Of a stretch of 57,559 bases of DNA, positions 1 to 8,723 are shown one piece after another. Position 1 is the stretch's first letter, and each line of letters opens with the position of its first letter. The notes beneath the pieces are model-generated. The model was not told the DNA's origin. It saw only the letters and a list, made by a program, of their open reading frames with translations, and ran no database searches. The stretch is from Proteobacteria bacterium SG_bin4 (GTDB lineage Bacteria > Pseudomonadota > Gammaproteobacteria > Burkholderiales > Nitrosomonadaceae): the NCBI GenBank assembly GCA_002083395.1, contig LWDH01000052.1:1-57559 (forward strand), given 5' to 3'. The translations under genes and the position numbers were made by a program.

Positions 1-318
1 TCCGCTACGGTCATGTGAATTTTGCAGGGCCGACCAATTATTCTGCAAATTTCTAATTTTACGCTAATTGATTAGCGTGGTAGATTGGATCACCGAAGAA
101 AACCTAACATCATACTGCACAGGAGTGTTATGCAACATCCCATCCGGGAAAAACCAGTACCGCAGGATGGCATTTGAGGGCTTTTACCAATATTTTGGTA
201 CGTTCAATTCCCAAGTCGATTGGGTCATGTTCAATAGCAAAGAGGGTTGATCGCAAAAAAGGCGTCAGCCCGCAACCTACGCCAATTCGTCACACAACTT
301 GTTGCGCACTTCAATCGA
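1..318. other. No confident gene; gene-poor window edge
   Basis: No reading frame here has a convincing start, ribosome binding site or recognisable protein. A 50-odd codon stretch on the minus strand (about 125-290) is open but matches nothing I know. The only structure seen is the short palindrome at 61-78. This may be decayed sequence downstream of the antitoxin gene that ends at 319. Confidence 0.5.
61..78. repeat. Short palindrome with 8-bp arms
   Basis: ACGCTAAT is followed by two bases and then ATTAGCGT, a near-perfect dyad. There is no T-run on either side, so it does not look like an intrinsic terminator. It could be an operator half-site pair, but no flanking gene supports this. 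Confidence 0.3.
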
Positions 319-543
319 TTATCTCGATTTTTCAGATTGCCAGGTTAATTGGGATAAAGTTTTCGCTTCTTCCAGCAAATGCCTCAAAGCCTTGTTAACC
401 GCTTCATCGTTTGGGAAAGCTTTCGCAATATCAGGCTCAAGAACCACTACATTGGTTTCTGCTTTGACACGGCTTGCATATTTGCCACGTATAATTTTAT
501 CGAAATCAGATCGTTGATACTCTGGCCGAAGTTCGTCTGTCAT
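319..543 (-). CDS. BrnT-associated antitoxin-like protein
   Basis: This 74-residue protein begins MTDELRPEY, continues with an RGKY segment and has a C-terminal AFPNDEAVNKALR helix region. That pattern is familiar from small antitoxins encoded directly after BrnT-family toxins. I place the start at the ATG at 543, with AGAAGG about 11 bases upstream, a long but usable spacing. The frame continues upstream without a stop into the toxin sequence, so the antitoxin is fused in frame to the remnant of its toxin. It may still be translated alone. The normal role would be to bind the toxin and repress the operon; with the toxin broken it may be a solitary antitoxin or simply decaying. Confidence 0.65.
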   Translation of the reverse strand: MTDELRPEYQRSDFDKIIRGKYASRVKAETNVVVLEPDIAKAFPNDEAVNKALRHLLEEAKTLSQLTWQSEKSR

Positions 544-822
544 TTCAGGTTTAACCTTCTTATTTGTAGCCAATCGCGCTGATATGATCCGGATCGAATC
601 GCCGCTTTCTGTATGTGCCACCGCCAGTAAACGACCTTGAGAAGAAATGCCAAACGTTACATATCTTTCTTCATCTTCCGAATGATCGGGATCGCGGGTA
701 GTTGCGGAAAATGCATCACGCAATGCACTGGATGCTTCTTCAAAAGTGACGCCATGTTTACGGTGATTAAGTACAGCTTTCTTCGCATTCTACTCAAAAA
801 TACTGGACTTCCAATCGCTCAT
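544..822 (-). pseudogene. BrnT-family toxin, broken by an amber codon
   Basis: From an ATG at 822 the frame reads a BrnT-like N-terminus, ending FE just before a TAG at 790-792. It then continues through KHGVTFEEA, DPDHSEDEERYVTFG and a RIISAR segment, the hallmark regions of this RelE-fold ribonuclease family. Family members have Trp after FE in the FEW..KA.....KHG pattern, so TAG probably replaces TGG by one base change. The usual toxin C-terminus and stop are also missing, and the frame runs into the antitoxin at 543. The gene starts eight bases after the end of the HAD gene. An internal TTG at 723 could restart translation but would lose the N-terminal core. Confidence 0.7.
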
Positions 823-830
823 CCACACCA

Positions 831-1493
831 TCAACGCAAACTAATAACCGGCCAGCTATTTCGTTCCGCGTGGCTTTTCAACGTCGGATCGGGGTCGACC
901 GCGACCGGGTGCGTGACTTTACTGAGTAGTGGTAAGTCGTTCAACGAATCGCTGTAGAACCAGCTGCGCAGGAACGACAGCCAAGTGAGGTTATGCGCAT
1001 CCAGCCAGGTTTCCAGCCGTTCGATTTTGCCTTCTCGAAACGACGGTGTGCCGGTGACCCGGCCGGTGAATTCACCGTCTTTTTCTTCCGGTTCGGTGGC
1101 GATCAGATGTTCGATGCCGAGCGCGTGGGCGATGGGTGAGGTGACAAAGCTGTTAGTAGCGGTGATGATGATGCACAAGTCACCGTCCAGCTTGTGCCGT
1201 TCGATCAATTGTCGTGTTCCGGGCGCGATCAGCGGCGTGATTTTTTTCTGCATGAATTCTTTGCGCCAGGTTTCCAGTTGCGTGCGCGGATGACGCGCCA
1301 GCGGCTTGAGTTGAAAGTCGAGAAATTCATGTATATCCAGCGTACCAGCTTTGTATTGCTCGTAAAATTCGATATTTTTCGCTTCGTGCAATTCGCGATC
1401 CAATGCCTTCTTTTCGATCAAAAATTGCGCCCATTGAAAATCACTGTCGCCGGCGATCAGCGTATTGTCCAAATCAAATAAAGCTAAATTCAT
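831..1493 (-). CDS. HAD-IB family phosphatase (SerB/HisN-like)
   Basis: This 220-residue cytoplasmic HAD hydrolase has motif I FDLDNTL at residues 5-11, motif II ITATN near 120, a Lys in the REGK segment and motif III YSDSLNDLPLL. The family (HAD-IB) removes phosphate from small molecules; relatives include phosphoserine phosphatase and, in some proteobacteria, a histidinol-phosphatase, but the substrate cannot be read from sequence. The frame is open 46 codons further upstream. I chose the ATG at 1493 because the HAD fold begins there and it overlaps the hda stop as ATGA, which implies translational coupling. Its neighbours are hda upstream and the broken toxin downstream. Confidence 0.8.
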   Translation of the reverse strand: MNLALFDLDNTLIAGDSDFQWAQFLIEKKALDRELHEAKNIEFYEQYKAGTLDIHEFLDFQLKPLARHPRTQLETWRKEFMQKKITPLIAPGTRQLIERHKLDGDLCIIITATNSFVTSPIAHALGIEHLIATEPEEKDGEFTGRVTGTPSFREGKIERLETWLDAHNLTWLSFLRSWFYSDSLNDLPLLSKVTHPVAVDPDPTLKSHAERNSWPVISLR

Positions 1494-2173
1494 GTAGCCA
1501 CCTGTAATAATTCTCGTAATAAAGGAATGGTAACGGGACGCTGATGAACCAACGAATAGCGGTCCAATGCTTCCAGCGTCATCAGCAGTGACGGCAAATC
1601 GCGCCGTCCGTGCCGCAGCAGATACCTGCAAATGTCGTGTGATAACTCAAAGCCGCAATCCGCAGCATGCGTTCTCATCGCCTGAATTTTTTCGTCGTCG
1701 GTCAATTCGTGAACCTGGTATACCAATCCCCAACCGATGCGCGTCACTAAATCCTGACGCAGCTTGAGAAACATCGGAGCAGCGGAGCCGCTCATCAGCA
1801 ATCGTATGCGGCTTTCGTCGCGCACGCGGTTATAGAGATTAAACAATGCGATTTGCGACGGCTCATCCAGGCTGTCGATATCGTCGATCGCAATGCAATC
1901 GGCATCGCTTTCATCGACGATCGAGAAGTTATCGTGTTTCCGGGGTTTGCAATATATCGCTTTTAAGTTCATTTGGGTATAGGCCGCGACGGTTGCCTGC
2001 AGCAAATGGCTTTTACCGCAACCGCCCGCGCCCCATAAATAGACAAAGCGTTCCGGTTCGCGTTCCGCCAGAAGATTGTGCAGCATCTGGAGTAATTCAA
2101 CGTTGCGGCCAGGTTGGAAATTTGCCAGCGTTGGCGATGGCACCGGCTTAATGTCTAACAGCAATTGATGCAT
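1490..2173 (-). CDS. hda: DnaA regulatory inactivator Hda
   Basis: This 227-residue protein is a truncated DnaA-like AAA+ ATPase. It carries a Walker A P-loop GAGGCGKSH at about residues 49-57, a Walker B region with IAIDDIDSLD, and the RR.DLPSLL sensor-like segment near the C-terminus. It lacks the DNA-binding domain IV of DnaA. In the known role, Hda with the DNA-loaded sliding clamp stimulates ATP hydrolysis by DnaA and so prevents re-initiation. The N-terminal MHQLLLDIKP contains a QLLLDI stretch fitting the short clamp-binding motif of the family. It lies between the PerM-like gene and the HAD gene. Confidence 0.9.
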   Translation of the reverse strand: MHQLLLDIKPVPSPTLANFQPGRNVELLQMLHNLLAEREPERFVYLWGAGGCGKSHLLQATVAAYTQMNLKAIYCKPRKHDNFSIVDESDADCIAIDDIDSLDEPSQIALFNLYNRVRDESRIRLLMSGSAAPMFLKLRQDLVTRIGWGLVYQVHELTDDEKIQAMRTHAADCGFELSHDICRYLLRHGRRDLPSLLMTLEALDRYSLVHQRPVTIPLLRELLQVAT

Positions 2174-2204
2174 GATCGTTGCGCAATGCGTGTTGCGTCA
2201 CCGT

Positions 2205-3269
2205 CTAATTATAGAAATTACTGCTGATATAGCGTTGATGCAGATGGCGCAACCAAACCAGCATGATCGCGCTGACCGGTAATGCCAGCAAAATGCCGAA
2301 GAAACCGAATAATTGCCCGAACGCCATCAACGCAAAAATGACCACGACCGGGTGCAAGCCGATGCGATCGCCGACCAGCCAGGGCGTAATCAGCATGCCT
2401 TCGAGCAATTGCCCGGCACCGAAAACAATCCATACCGGAATCACACCTGACCAATCCTGGAATTGCATGATTGCAGCGAAGGTTGCCAGCGTCAAACCGA
2501 CGATCATGCCGAGATACGGCACGAACACCAGGATTCCCGCCACTAGGCCGATCGGCAGCGCAAATTCGAGCCCGACCAGCCATAGGCCGGTGATATAGCA
2601 AATGCTCATCAATACGATAACCGCCAACTGGCCGCGTAGAAATTCCGCCAGAATCCGGTCGGTTTCGTGCGCCAGTTTCGAGACTTGTTGGTGCCAGTAA
2701 CGCGGAATCATTTCATCAATTTGCGCGATCAGTACATCCCAATCGCGCAGCAGGTAAAACAATACCACCGGCACTAGCAGCAAATTGACCAAAAATTCCA
2801 CGACCGCCATGCCGCCGCTGGTTAACGACGGCAGGATTTTAGCGGCGACGCCGCCCGCGCTTTGCCAATGCTCCGACACCGCTTCCTTCAGCACTTCCAT
2901 ATCCGGTTCCAGGCTGATGTCCAGCCTTGATTCCAGCCACGGAATAATATGATTCTTGAGCATGTCCAGAAACACCGGCATTTTATCCAGCAAACGGCCT
3001 GCTTCTTTTTGGAACAGCGGCACCATGATCAGAATCAAAGCGCCGAATGCGACGAGCGATAACAACATCACCAAAATAGTCCCTGCGGTGCGCGGGATGT
3101 TGTTGCGAGCCAGCCGCGATACCATTGGATTGCAGATGTAAGCGATGACCGCGGCGAGCAAAAAAGGCGTCAAGATCGGGCTGAGCAGATACAGCAACCC
3201 GCCGGACACACATGCCAGCAGCAGCCACCAGAGGTAATGCAAGTCGTTAGCGTGTTCTTCGCTATTCAT
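2205..3269 (-). CDS. AI-2E/PerM family membrane transporter
   Basis: This 354-residue inner-membrane protein has about seven to eight hydrophobic segments: two near the N-terminus (about 14-50), one at 60-85, one near 150-170 and a cluster from 210 to the end. The amphipathic region between the early and late helices and the late GLVAGILVFVPYLG segment are typical of PF01594. Family members export diverse solutes; the AI-2 label comes from one member and should not be taken as the substrate here. The ATG start is nine bases after the hpnO stop, so the gene probably shares a transcript with hpnO, hda and the HAD gene. Confidence 0.85.
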   Translation of the reverse strand: MNSEEHANDLHYLWWLLLACVSGGLLYLLSPILTPFLLAAVIAYICNPMVSRLARNNIPRTAGTILVMLLSLVAFGALILIMVPLFQKEAGRLLDKMPVFLDMLKNHIIPWLESRLDISLEPDMEVLKEAVSEHWQSAGGVAAKILPSLTSGGMAVVEFLVNLLLVPVVLFYLLRDWDVLIAQIDEMIPRYWHQQVSKLAHETDRILAEFLRGQLAVIVLMSICYITGLWLVGLEFALPIGLVAGILVFVPYLGMIVGLTLATFAAIMQFQDWSGVIPVWIVFGAGQLLEGMLITPWLVGDRIGLHPVVVIFALMAFGQLFGFFGILLALPVSAIMLVWLRHLHQRYISSNFYN

Positions 3270-3277
3270 CGGCAGAG

Positions 3278-4672
3278 TTAGCTTTGACCCGCTTTGGATT
3301 TCAGCGCATGGCTGGCGAGATTTTTACCGAGCTCCCAGATCGAGCCCGGCACTTGATGCGTATCGGCAATGGTTTCAGTCAATGCCTGCACGACACGGTC
3401 GCAATCCTGCTGCGTCAGGATCAGCGGCGGTAGCAGCTTGATCACGTTCATGCCATGCCCGGCAACTTGCGTCAGGATGCGATGTTCTTTGAACAACGGT
3501 ATTGTGATCATCTGGCAGAACAATCCCTTGTTAGCCGCTTCCAGCATCATCCATGCGGCTTTGAGCGAGAAACTATCGGGTGATTTGAACTCGACCGCAA
3601 TCATCGAGCCTTTGCCGCGCGCTTCTTTCAGAAATTCGTATTGACCGGTTAATGCATTGATCCGGCCGATGATGTCCGCGCCAATTTTGGCGCTGTTTTC
3701 GACCAGCTTTTCGGTGCGGATGACTTCCAGGCTTGCCAGACCCGCAGCCATCGCCATGTTGTTTTTCGAGAATGTCGAGCCATGCACCACTGCGCGATCC
3801 ATGCGGTTAAACACGCTTTCCATGATTTGTTGCGTCATCATCACCGCACCGACCGGCACAAAGCCACCGGACAGCGCTTTCGCCATGCAAATCATGTCGG
3901 GTTTCACGCCCCAATGTTCGATTGCCCAGAATTTACCGGTGCGGCCCAGGCCAGTCTGGATTTCGTCGGCGACAAACATCGTGCCGTATTTTTTGCACAA
4001 CCGCTCGACTTCGGGCAGGTAATGATCATCCGGGATGTTGACGCCCTTGCCCTGAATCGGTTCGACCACAAACGCCGCGACATTGCGGCCGCTGAGCGCT
4101 TGTTCCAGCGCTGCCAGATCGTTGAATGGCACCGAACCGCAATCTTGCAGTAATGGCCCGAAACCGTCCTTGAAAATCTGCTCGCCGTTCAGCGAGAGCG
4201 CACCCATCGTTAAACCGTGATACGCGTGATCGCAGCAAATGATGCGGTTACGCCTGGTTACATAGCGGGCGAATTTAATCGCGGCTTCCACCGCCTCGGT
4301 CCCGGAATTACAAAAAAACGCACGCTCCAGATTATCCGGCACCGTCGCCAGAATCTCCTTGGCCAGCAAACCGCTCAGAGTTGACACATCCATCTGCACC
4401 AAATCCGGCATTTCCAGCGACAGCACTTCTTTCAGTGCATTGACAATCACCGGATGATTGCGGCCAAATGCATACACCCCGAACCCGCTCAACAGATCGA
4501 GATATTCGTTGCCTTGATCGTCGTAAATATACTGCCCCACCGCGCGCTGATAGTTCCGGTCATAACCGATCGTCTTCAGCACACGCACCATCTGCGCATT
4601 CAAATAATGCTCGTGCAAATCAAACTTATCGGTACGATGCTGGGATAACAAATGAGCGATACTGAAAGACAT
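3278..4672 (-). CDS. hpnO: Hopanoid aminotransferase HpnO (class III)
   Basis: This 464-residue PLP enzyme of the class-III aminotransferase fold shows FFCNSGTEAVEAA (PLP phosphate pocket), DHAYHG, VADEIQTGLGRTG and the Schiff-base lysine in MAKALSGG. HpnO converts a bacteriohopane aldehyde-type intermediate to aminobacteriohopanetriol. The assignment rests on overall similarity to the HpnO type and on hpnHBMN nearby. An ornithine or acetylornithine aminotransferase role is the main alternative, but the extended C-terminus (IWELGKNLASHALK) and the context argue against it. The start at 4672 (MSFSIAHLL) has a GAGG ribosome site about eight bases upstream; an upstream in-frame start at 4705 lacks one. 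Confidence 0.75.
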   Translation of the reverse strand: MSFSIAHLLSQHRTDKFDLHEHYLNAQMVRVLKTIGYDRNYQRAVGQYIYDDQGNEYLDLLSGFGVYAFGRNHPVIVNALKEVLSLEMPDLVQMDVSTLSGLLAKEILATVPDNLERAFFCNSGTEAVEAAIKFARYVTRRNRIICCDHAYHGLTMGALSLNGEQIFKDGFGPLLQDCGSVPFNDLAALEQALSGRNVAAFVVEPIQGKGVNIPDDHYLPEVERLCKKYGTMFVADEIQTGLGRTGKFWAIEHWGVKPDMICMAKALSGGFVPVGAVMMTQQIMESVFNRMDRAVVHGSTFSKNNMAMAAGLASLEVIRTEKLVENSAKIGADIIGRINALTGQYEFLKEARGKGSMIAVEFKSPDSFSLKAAWMMLEAANKGLFCQMITIPLFKEHRILTQVAGHGMNVIKLLPPLILTQQDCDRVVQALTETIADTHQVPGSIWELGKNLASHALKSKAGQS

Positions 4673-5123
4673 GAACAACCTCGGTATAGGAAGAACGGCC
4701 AGCAAAGCTGGAAAAAGAATTGATCGGCCCCACTAAAAGAACTGCTGCAATGTAATAAGTTGACAACAAAAATTAGCGCAGATCATACCATTCCTACACA
4801 TATTTTTGCTGTTAAAAACATGAGACCTTTTGGGAATAGAAAGTCCACCCAGATCTACCCGGATGCCGATGGTAATAAAACCGCGAACAATCATCTAAAC
4901 TATTTTTTTGCTCATAACAGGAGCGATGCGGCGATCAATTGAAAGGCTTTAAAAAGAAGTATGACTGTTATTGAACTGGATTAAAGCCCTTTTTAAGAGG
5001 TCGGCAACATTAGGCAGCAAGAAAGCATGCAATCCAATCTTGGATTTCAAGAATTGGATTGCATCACCGACTCGTGGTTGTTGATGAGGCTCGATTCGCT
5101 CAGCAACAATCAAACCATCTTTT
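4673..5123. other. Intergenic region, hpnO promoter side, with hairpin
   Basis: No convincing gene is present in this 450-base gap. A 60-codon plus-strand frame from a TTG at 4760 has no ribosome site and no recognisable content. The half next to hpnO should contain the promoter for hpnO and the genes after it. The half next to the peptidase contains the 5028-5063 hairpin. Confidence 0.5.
5028..5063 (-). terminator. Possible terminator hairpin after the C1 peptidase
   Basis: TGCAATCCAAT at 5028-5038 pairs with ATTGGATTGCA at 5053-5063, an 11-bp stem with a 14-base loop, about 60 bases downstream of the minus-strand peptidase stop. It lacks a clear U-tract, so it may be an RNA-stabilising hairpin rather than a true intrinsic terminator. 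Confidence 0.4.
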
Positions 5124-5978
5124 TTATTTAAACAAATCACTGTCGACAAATTCCGCTCTGACCAGCGACCAGAAGTCGTCGGCCAGGCCGTTTTCGATAT
5201 AGGCATACGGCAGCCAGCCGTAGCCGTGGTCGCCCCAGTCCTTGCCCCATGAGTTGCGAATCAATAATGCGCCTTTGGTTGTGCCGATTTTTTTCTGATC
5301 GTCGTAGCCGACCGCCAGCACTGCATGTCCGCCTTCCAGCGTGTCACCCTTGCCAGGATAGGGAATCTCTCCCTTGCCGTCGCCAGCGCCGGGTATCGAG
5401 CTATAGACGGAGAAGCCGAACATCGACGGCAGATTGGCCGCCAGGTTCTTTTTGACATTTGCAAGTAACGCGCTGGTTGAAGTACCGGGCGGGTCAAGCC
5501 GGTAATAGTCGATCGCTTGGTAACTTTGGGCGTATGAAAAGCAGAAACTGGACGGATCGTCGTTGAACCGTTTGACATCGTACGGCCAGTATTTTTCCGG
5601 TGGCACGCCGAAAAGCACCAACGCTTTCATGGTGTCGCGCAGGTAAGCGCCGTCGTCGCCGGTAAAACCGATCAATTGACGCGTAACCTTGTAGAGGAAT
5701 AAGCGCGAGGCGTCGATGTGCTTGCCAAAAGCGCGGCGTTCGAAATACTCGACCATACCCACACCGGCATGCGCGGTACAGGAACCGATCGAACCCTGAT
5801 CTTCGATCGGTGAACAATATTTACGCAGATCGACGCTGGCCGGCAGCGTTTTGGCCGCTTTTTTCAGCGGCGAAGATTTTGCCAAAACTTTGGCGACGGA
5901 TTCGGTCGATTGCGTATGATCGCGCATGTCCGGTAAATCTCTGTGCCAACCTAAACTAAGATCATGAATTGATTTCAT
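5124..5978 (-). CDS. C1A papain-family cysteine peptidase
   Basis: This 284-residue protein has the papain catalytic layout: oxyanion Gln and nucleophile Cys in DQGSIGSCTAHA (about 60-71), catalytic His in GGHAVLAVGYD (about 217-227), and Asn in IRNSWGKDWGDHGYGWLPY (about 240-258). About 45 residues precede the mature domain, shorter than a typical inhibitory propeptide, and there is no signal peptide, so it appears cytoplasmic or exported by an unusual route. The start at 5978 is set by GGAG six bases upstream; a TTG at 5990 is in frame but lies across that site. Substrate and role are unknown. It stands alone, divergent from purM. Confidence 0.85.
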   Translation of the reverse strand: MKSIHDLSLGWHRDLPDMRDHTQSTESVAKVLAKSSPLKKAAKTLPASVDLRKYCSPIEDQGSIGSCTAHAGVGMVEYFERRAFGKHIDASRLFLYKVTRQLIGFTGDDGAYLRDTMKALVLFGVPPEKYWPYDVKRFNDDPSSFCFSYAQSYQAIDYYRLDPPGTSTSALLANVKKNLAANLPSMFGFSVYSSIPGAGDGKGEIPYPGKGDTLEGGHAVLAVGYDDQKKIGTTKGALLIRNSWGKDWGDHGYGWLPYAYIENGLADDFWSLVRAEFVDSDLFK

Positions 5979-6256
5979 TTTAATCTCCAAAAAAAGTGGA
6001 TCACTTGCTTCACTGGTACAGCGCCAACACCGGGTTCGAGTAATATACCCGTCTCATAAAATTTACAGAAACTTTTAATCTATCATGCACTTAATGATAT
6101 ATCTTCAGTTGAATTATCAGTCTAATCCCTTGGAGAACTGAAGTAAAGTAAATTAAGCGCTGCTGATCGCGCATTTCCGTACCATGAGGGTCCGGCATTT
6201 GCGGTAAAATTGCGCTTGAGCGTAACGCAAATCTTTTATTCGTTTGAGAGTTCAAC

Positions 6257-7315
6257 TTGACTTCCAGCAATTCCAATCTCCCTGATGCGAAACATCTTTC
6301 TTATCGTGATGCCGGTGTCGATATCGATGCGGGCGATCGCCTGGTAGAAAATATCAAACCACTTGCCAGGCGCACCTTACGCCCCGAAGTTCTGACCGGC
6401 ATCGGCGGCTTCGGCGCGTTATTTGAAATTTCCAAGCAATACCGTAATCCAGTGCTGGTGTCCGGCACCGATGGCGTGGGCACCAAGTTAAAACTGGCTT
6501 TTCAATTGAGCCGGCATGATACGATCGGTATCGACCTGGTGGCGATGAGCGTCAACGATATTCTGGTACAAGGCGCGGAACCATTGTTTTTCCTGGATTA
6601 TTTCGCTTGCGGCAAATTGAATGTAGAGACTGCGACCCAAGTGGTCGGCGGTATCGCCAAAGGTTGCGAATTGGCCGGTTGTTCATTGATCGGCGGCGAA
6701 ACGGCGGAAATGCCGGGCATGTACCCGCACGATGAATATGATTTGGCCGGGTTTGCCGTCGGCGTTGTTGAGAAAGATCAAATCATCAGCGGCGCTTCGA
6801 TCGAAGCCGGCGATTGTGTTCTAGGCATTGCGTCCAGCGGCGCGCACTCGAATGGTTATTCGCTGATCCGAAAAATTATCGAAAACAGCCGCGCCGATTT
6901 ATCGATGGATTTTCATGGCCAATCTTTGGCCGATGCCATCATGGCGCCGACGCGCATTTATGTAAAGCCGGTGCTGGCATTGATCAAGCAATTGCCGGTG
7001 AAAGGCTTGGCGCACATCACCGGTGGCGGGCTGGTAGAAAATGTGCCGCGTATTTTGCCCGATTCGCTCACGGCGGAATTGCAAAAAGATGCGTGGCGGA
7101 TTCCGCCATTATTTCAATGGTTGCAACAGCAAGGCAACGTAGCCGATGCGGAAATGGCGCGGGTGTTTAATTGCGGTATCGGCATGGTGATCGTCGTTGC
7201 GCCCGAGCATGCGGCTGATGCACTTAACAGTTTGCGTGCGAATGGTGAAACCGCTTGGCAAATTGGTGAAATTAAACCGCGTATGGCAGATCAAGCAGCT
7301 ACGGTGTTGGTGTAG
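6257..7315 (+). CDS. purM: Phosphoribosylformylglycinamidine cyclo-ligase (AIR synthetase)
   Basis: This 352-residue enzyme catalyses ATP-dependent ring closure of FGAM to aminoimidazole ribotide, step five of purine synthesis. Diagnostic segments are YRDAGVDIDAGDRLV near the N-terminus, GTDGVGTKLKLA (about 74-85), the GGETAEMPGMY loop (about 143-153) and ITGGGLVENVPRILP. Length is normal for the family. The start appears to be TTG at 6257, with GAGAG six bases upstream; no ATG gives the conserved N-terminus. The purN start lies 17 bases downstream, so the two form an operon. Confidence 0.95.
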   Translation: MTSSNSNLPDAKHLSYRDAGVDIDAGDRLVENIKPLARRTLRPEVLTGIGGFGALFEISKQYRNPVLVSGTDGVGTKLKLAFQLSRHDTIGIDLVAMSVNDILVQGAEPLFFLDYFACGKLNVETATQVVGGIAKGCELAGCSLIGGETAEMPGMYPHDEYDLAGFAVGVVEKDQIISGASIEAGDCVLGIASSGAHSNGYSLIRKIIENSRADLSMDFHGQSLADAIMAPTRIYVKPVLALIKQLPVKGLAHITGGGLVENVPRILPDSLTAELQKDAWRIPPLFQWLQQQGNVADAEMARVFNCGIGMVIVVAPEHAADALNSLRANGETAWQIGEIKPRMADQAATVLV

Positions 7316-7332
7316 CGAGTGATTGCTCCGAA

Positions 7333-7971
7333 ATGAAATCCCTAGTGATCCTGATTTCAGGCCGCGGCAGCAATATGCAAGCACTGCTGGAGGCCGGTCA
7401 TCCTTTGGATAGCATTACGGTGATCTCTAACAATCCCCATGCAGCTGGGCTGGAAATTGCCAGAAGGTATGGTGTTGCTACGGTTGTCCTCGATCACCGT
7501 TCTTTCCCGGATCGAGAGACTTTTGATATTGCTTTGGCGGAAAAAATTGATGCCTGTAAGCCCGAATTGGTTGCACTGGCCGGTTTCATGCGTATACTGA
7601 GTGATCGCTTTGTACAACGTTATCAGGGCCGGTTAATGAATATTCACCCTTCCTTGCTTCCGGCATTTCCCGGTCTAGGAACTCACGCGCGAGCACTGCA
7701 AGAAGGCGTCAAGATCCACGGTTGCACGGTTCATTTTGTCACGCCGACACTGGATCATGGTCCGATTGTGATTCAGGCCGCCATTCCAGTGCTGCCGGAC
7801 GACACCGAACAAACATTGGCCAATCGTGTATTGACGCTCGAACATCGCATCTACCCGCAAGCGGTCCGCTGGTTTATGGACGGCAGCATCCGGCTGGCCG
7901 ATAGCCGCGTGGAAGTCATGCATTCCAGCATCAACAAATCAGCGCTTTATTCTCCGGAATTGCCCGAATGA
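7333..7971 (+). CDS. purN: Phosphoribosylglycinamide formyltransferase PurN
   Basis: This 212-residue enzyme transfers a formyl group from 10-formyl-THF to glycinamide ribonucleotide in purine synthesis. The N-terminal LISGRGSNMQAL phosphate-binding loop, the LAGFMRIL segment, and the MNIHPSLLPAFPG and HGCTVHFVTPTLDHGPI blocks contain the catalytic Asn, His and Asp of the family. The C-terminal 15 residues or so are an extra tail after the fold. Its stop overlaps the next gene's start as ATGA, so the DUF3108 gene is translationally coupled to it. Confidence 0.95.
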   Translation: MKSLVILISGRGSNMQALLEAGHPLDSITVISNNPHAAGLEIARRYGVATVVLDHRSFPDRETFDIALAEKIDACKPELVALAGFMRILSDRFVQRYQGRLMNIHPSLLPAFPGLGTHARALQEGVKIHGCTVHFVTPTLDHGPIVIQAAIPVLPDDTEQTLANRVLTLEHRIYPQAVRWFMDGSIRLADSRVEVMHSSINKSALYSPELPE

Positions 7972-8684
7972 AACTCGCGGCCTTGTTGGTTATTACATGG
8001 TTGCTCAGTTTTCCGGCATCTGCGACAGACCTGCCGTCCCGGATTGAAATCAACTATCACGTGATAACCGATATCGGCGAAGGTGAAATCCATGAAGTCA
8101 TGGAAATTCATCATACCGGCGATCACTATCGTTATACGATTAACAGCGTTGCGCAGGCGACCGGCATGTACAAGTTGATCGAGCCGAATAGAATCGTTCG
8201 CCATAGCGAAGGCCTTGTTTTTGAACAAGGCTTGCAGCCTGCCCGCGCTTACGAAAAGCGCGGAAAAGACACACCCAGCGTGGCCGTTTTCGATTGGGCA
8301 AATCACAGCATCGCGCTCAGTCACACGGGTCACGAGATCACGCAGAAACTACCGTACGGTACGCTGGATCGTTTGAGTTTCTCGTATAACTTTATGTTTA
8401 CTGCGATCCCTAAAAAGCATGTGGAACGTTACGTCGCCGAAGGTCATAGTTTGCGGTTATCACGTTTCACCGTGACCGAAGAAACCCTCGATACACCAAT
8501 GGGTGCAATCAAAACGATCGCATTAACCCGGCAGGAAGAAAAAGGCTCCAAGCTTAAAAGAAAAGTATGGCTGGCCTTGAACAATCACATGCTGCCGGTA
8601 CGCATCGTTTCGGTCGAGGAAAACGGCCGTGAAATCGAGAAAATAGCTAGACGAGTTAATATCAGCTATAAACCGGGACGTTAA
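7968..8684 (+). CDS. DUF3108 periplasmic protein
   Basis: This 238-residue protein has a clear Sec signal peptide (residues 1-20, hydrophobic core LLVITWLLSF, cleavage after ASA). The remainder is rich in beta-strand-like alternation, with ISYKPGR at the end, as in DUF3108 proteins. The family is common after purN in betaproteobacteria; its function is unknown, and a periplasmic or outer-membrane-associated role is only inferred. It overlaps purN by four bases and probably belongs to the purMN transcript. Confidence 0.7.
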   Translation: MKLAALLVITWLLSFPASATDLPSRIEINYHVITDIGEGEIHEVMEIHHTGDHYRYTINSVAQATGMYKLIEPNRIVRHSEGLVFEQGLQPARAYEKRGKDTPSVAVFDWANHSIALSHTGHEITQKLPYGTLDRLSFSYNFMFTAIPKKHVERYVAEGHSLRLSRFTVTEETLDTPMGAIKTIALTRQEEKGSKLKRKVWLALNNHMLPVRIVSVEENGREIEKIARRVNISYKPGR

Positions 8685-8723
8685 TCCTACCCCGTAATTG
8701 ATCTCAGACATTTAATAAAATTC

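Noticed and set aside
68..517. Plus-strand ORFs near the window start
   Set aside because: No ribosome sites or protein-like composition; several overlap the antitoxin on the other strand, so they are chance frames.
4760..4942. Plus-strand ORF of 60 codons in the hpnO-peptidase gap
   Set aside because: It starts at TTG without a ribosome site, has no recognisable sequence, and lies in AT-rich intergenic DNA.
6001..6060. GGGTTCGAGTAATATACCC resembling a tRNA T-arm
   Set aside because: No acceptor, D-arm or anticodon stem could be built around it.
6215..6256. ACGCAAAT...CGTTTG resembling a PurR box before purM
   Set aside because: The match is partial and no PurR-type repressor is known to control purM in this group.
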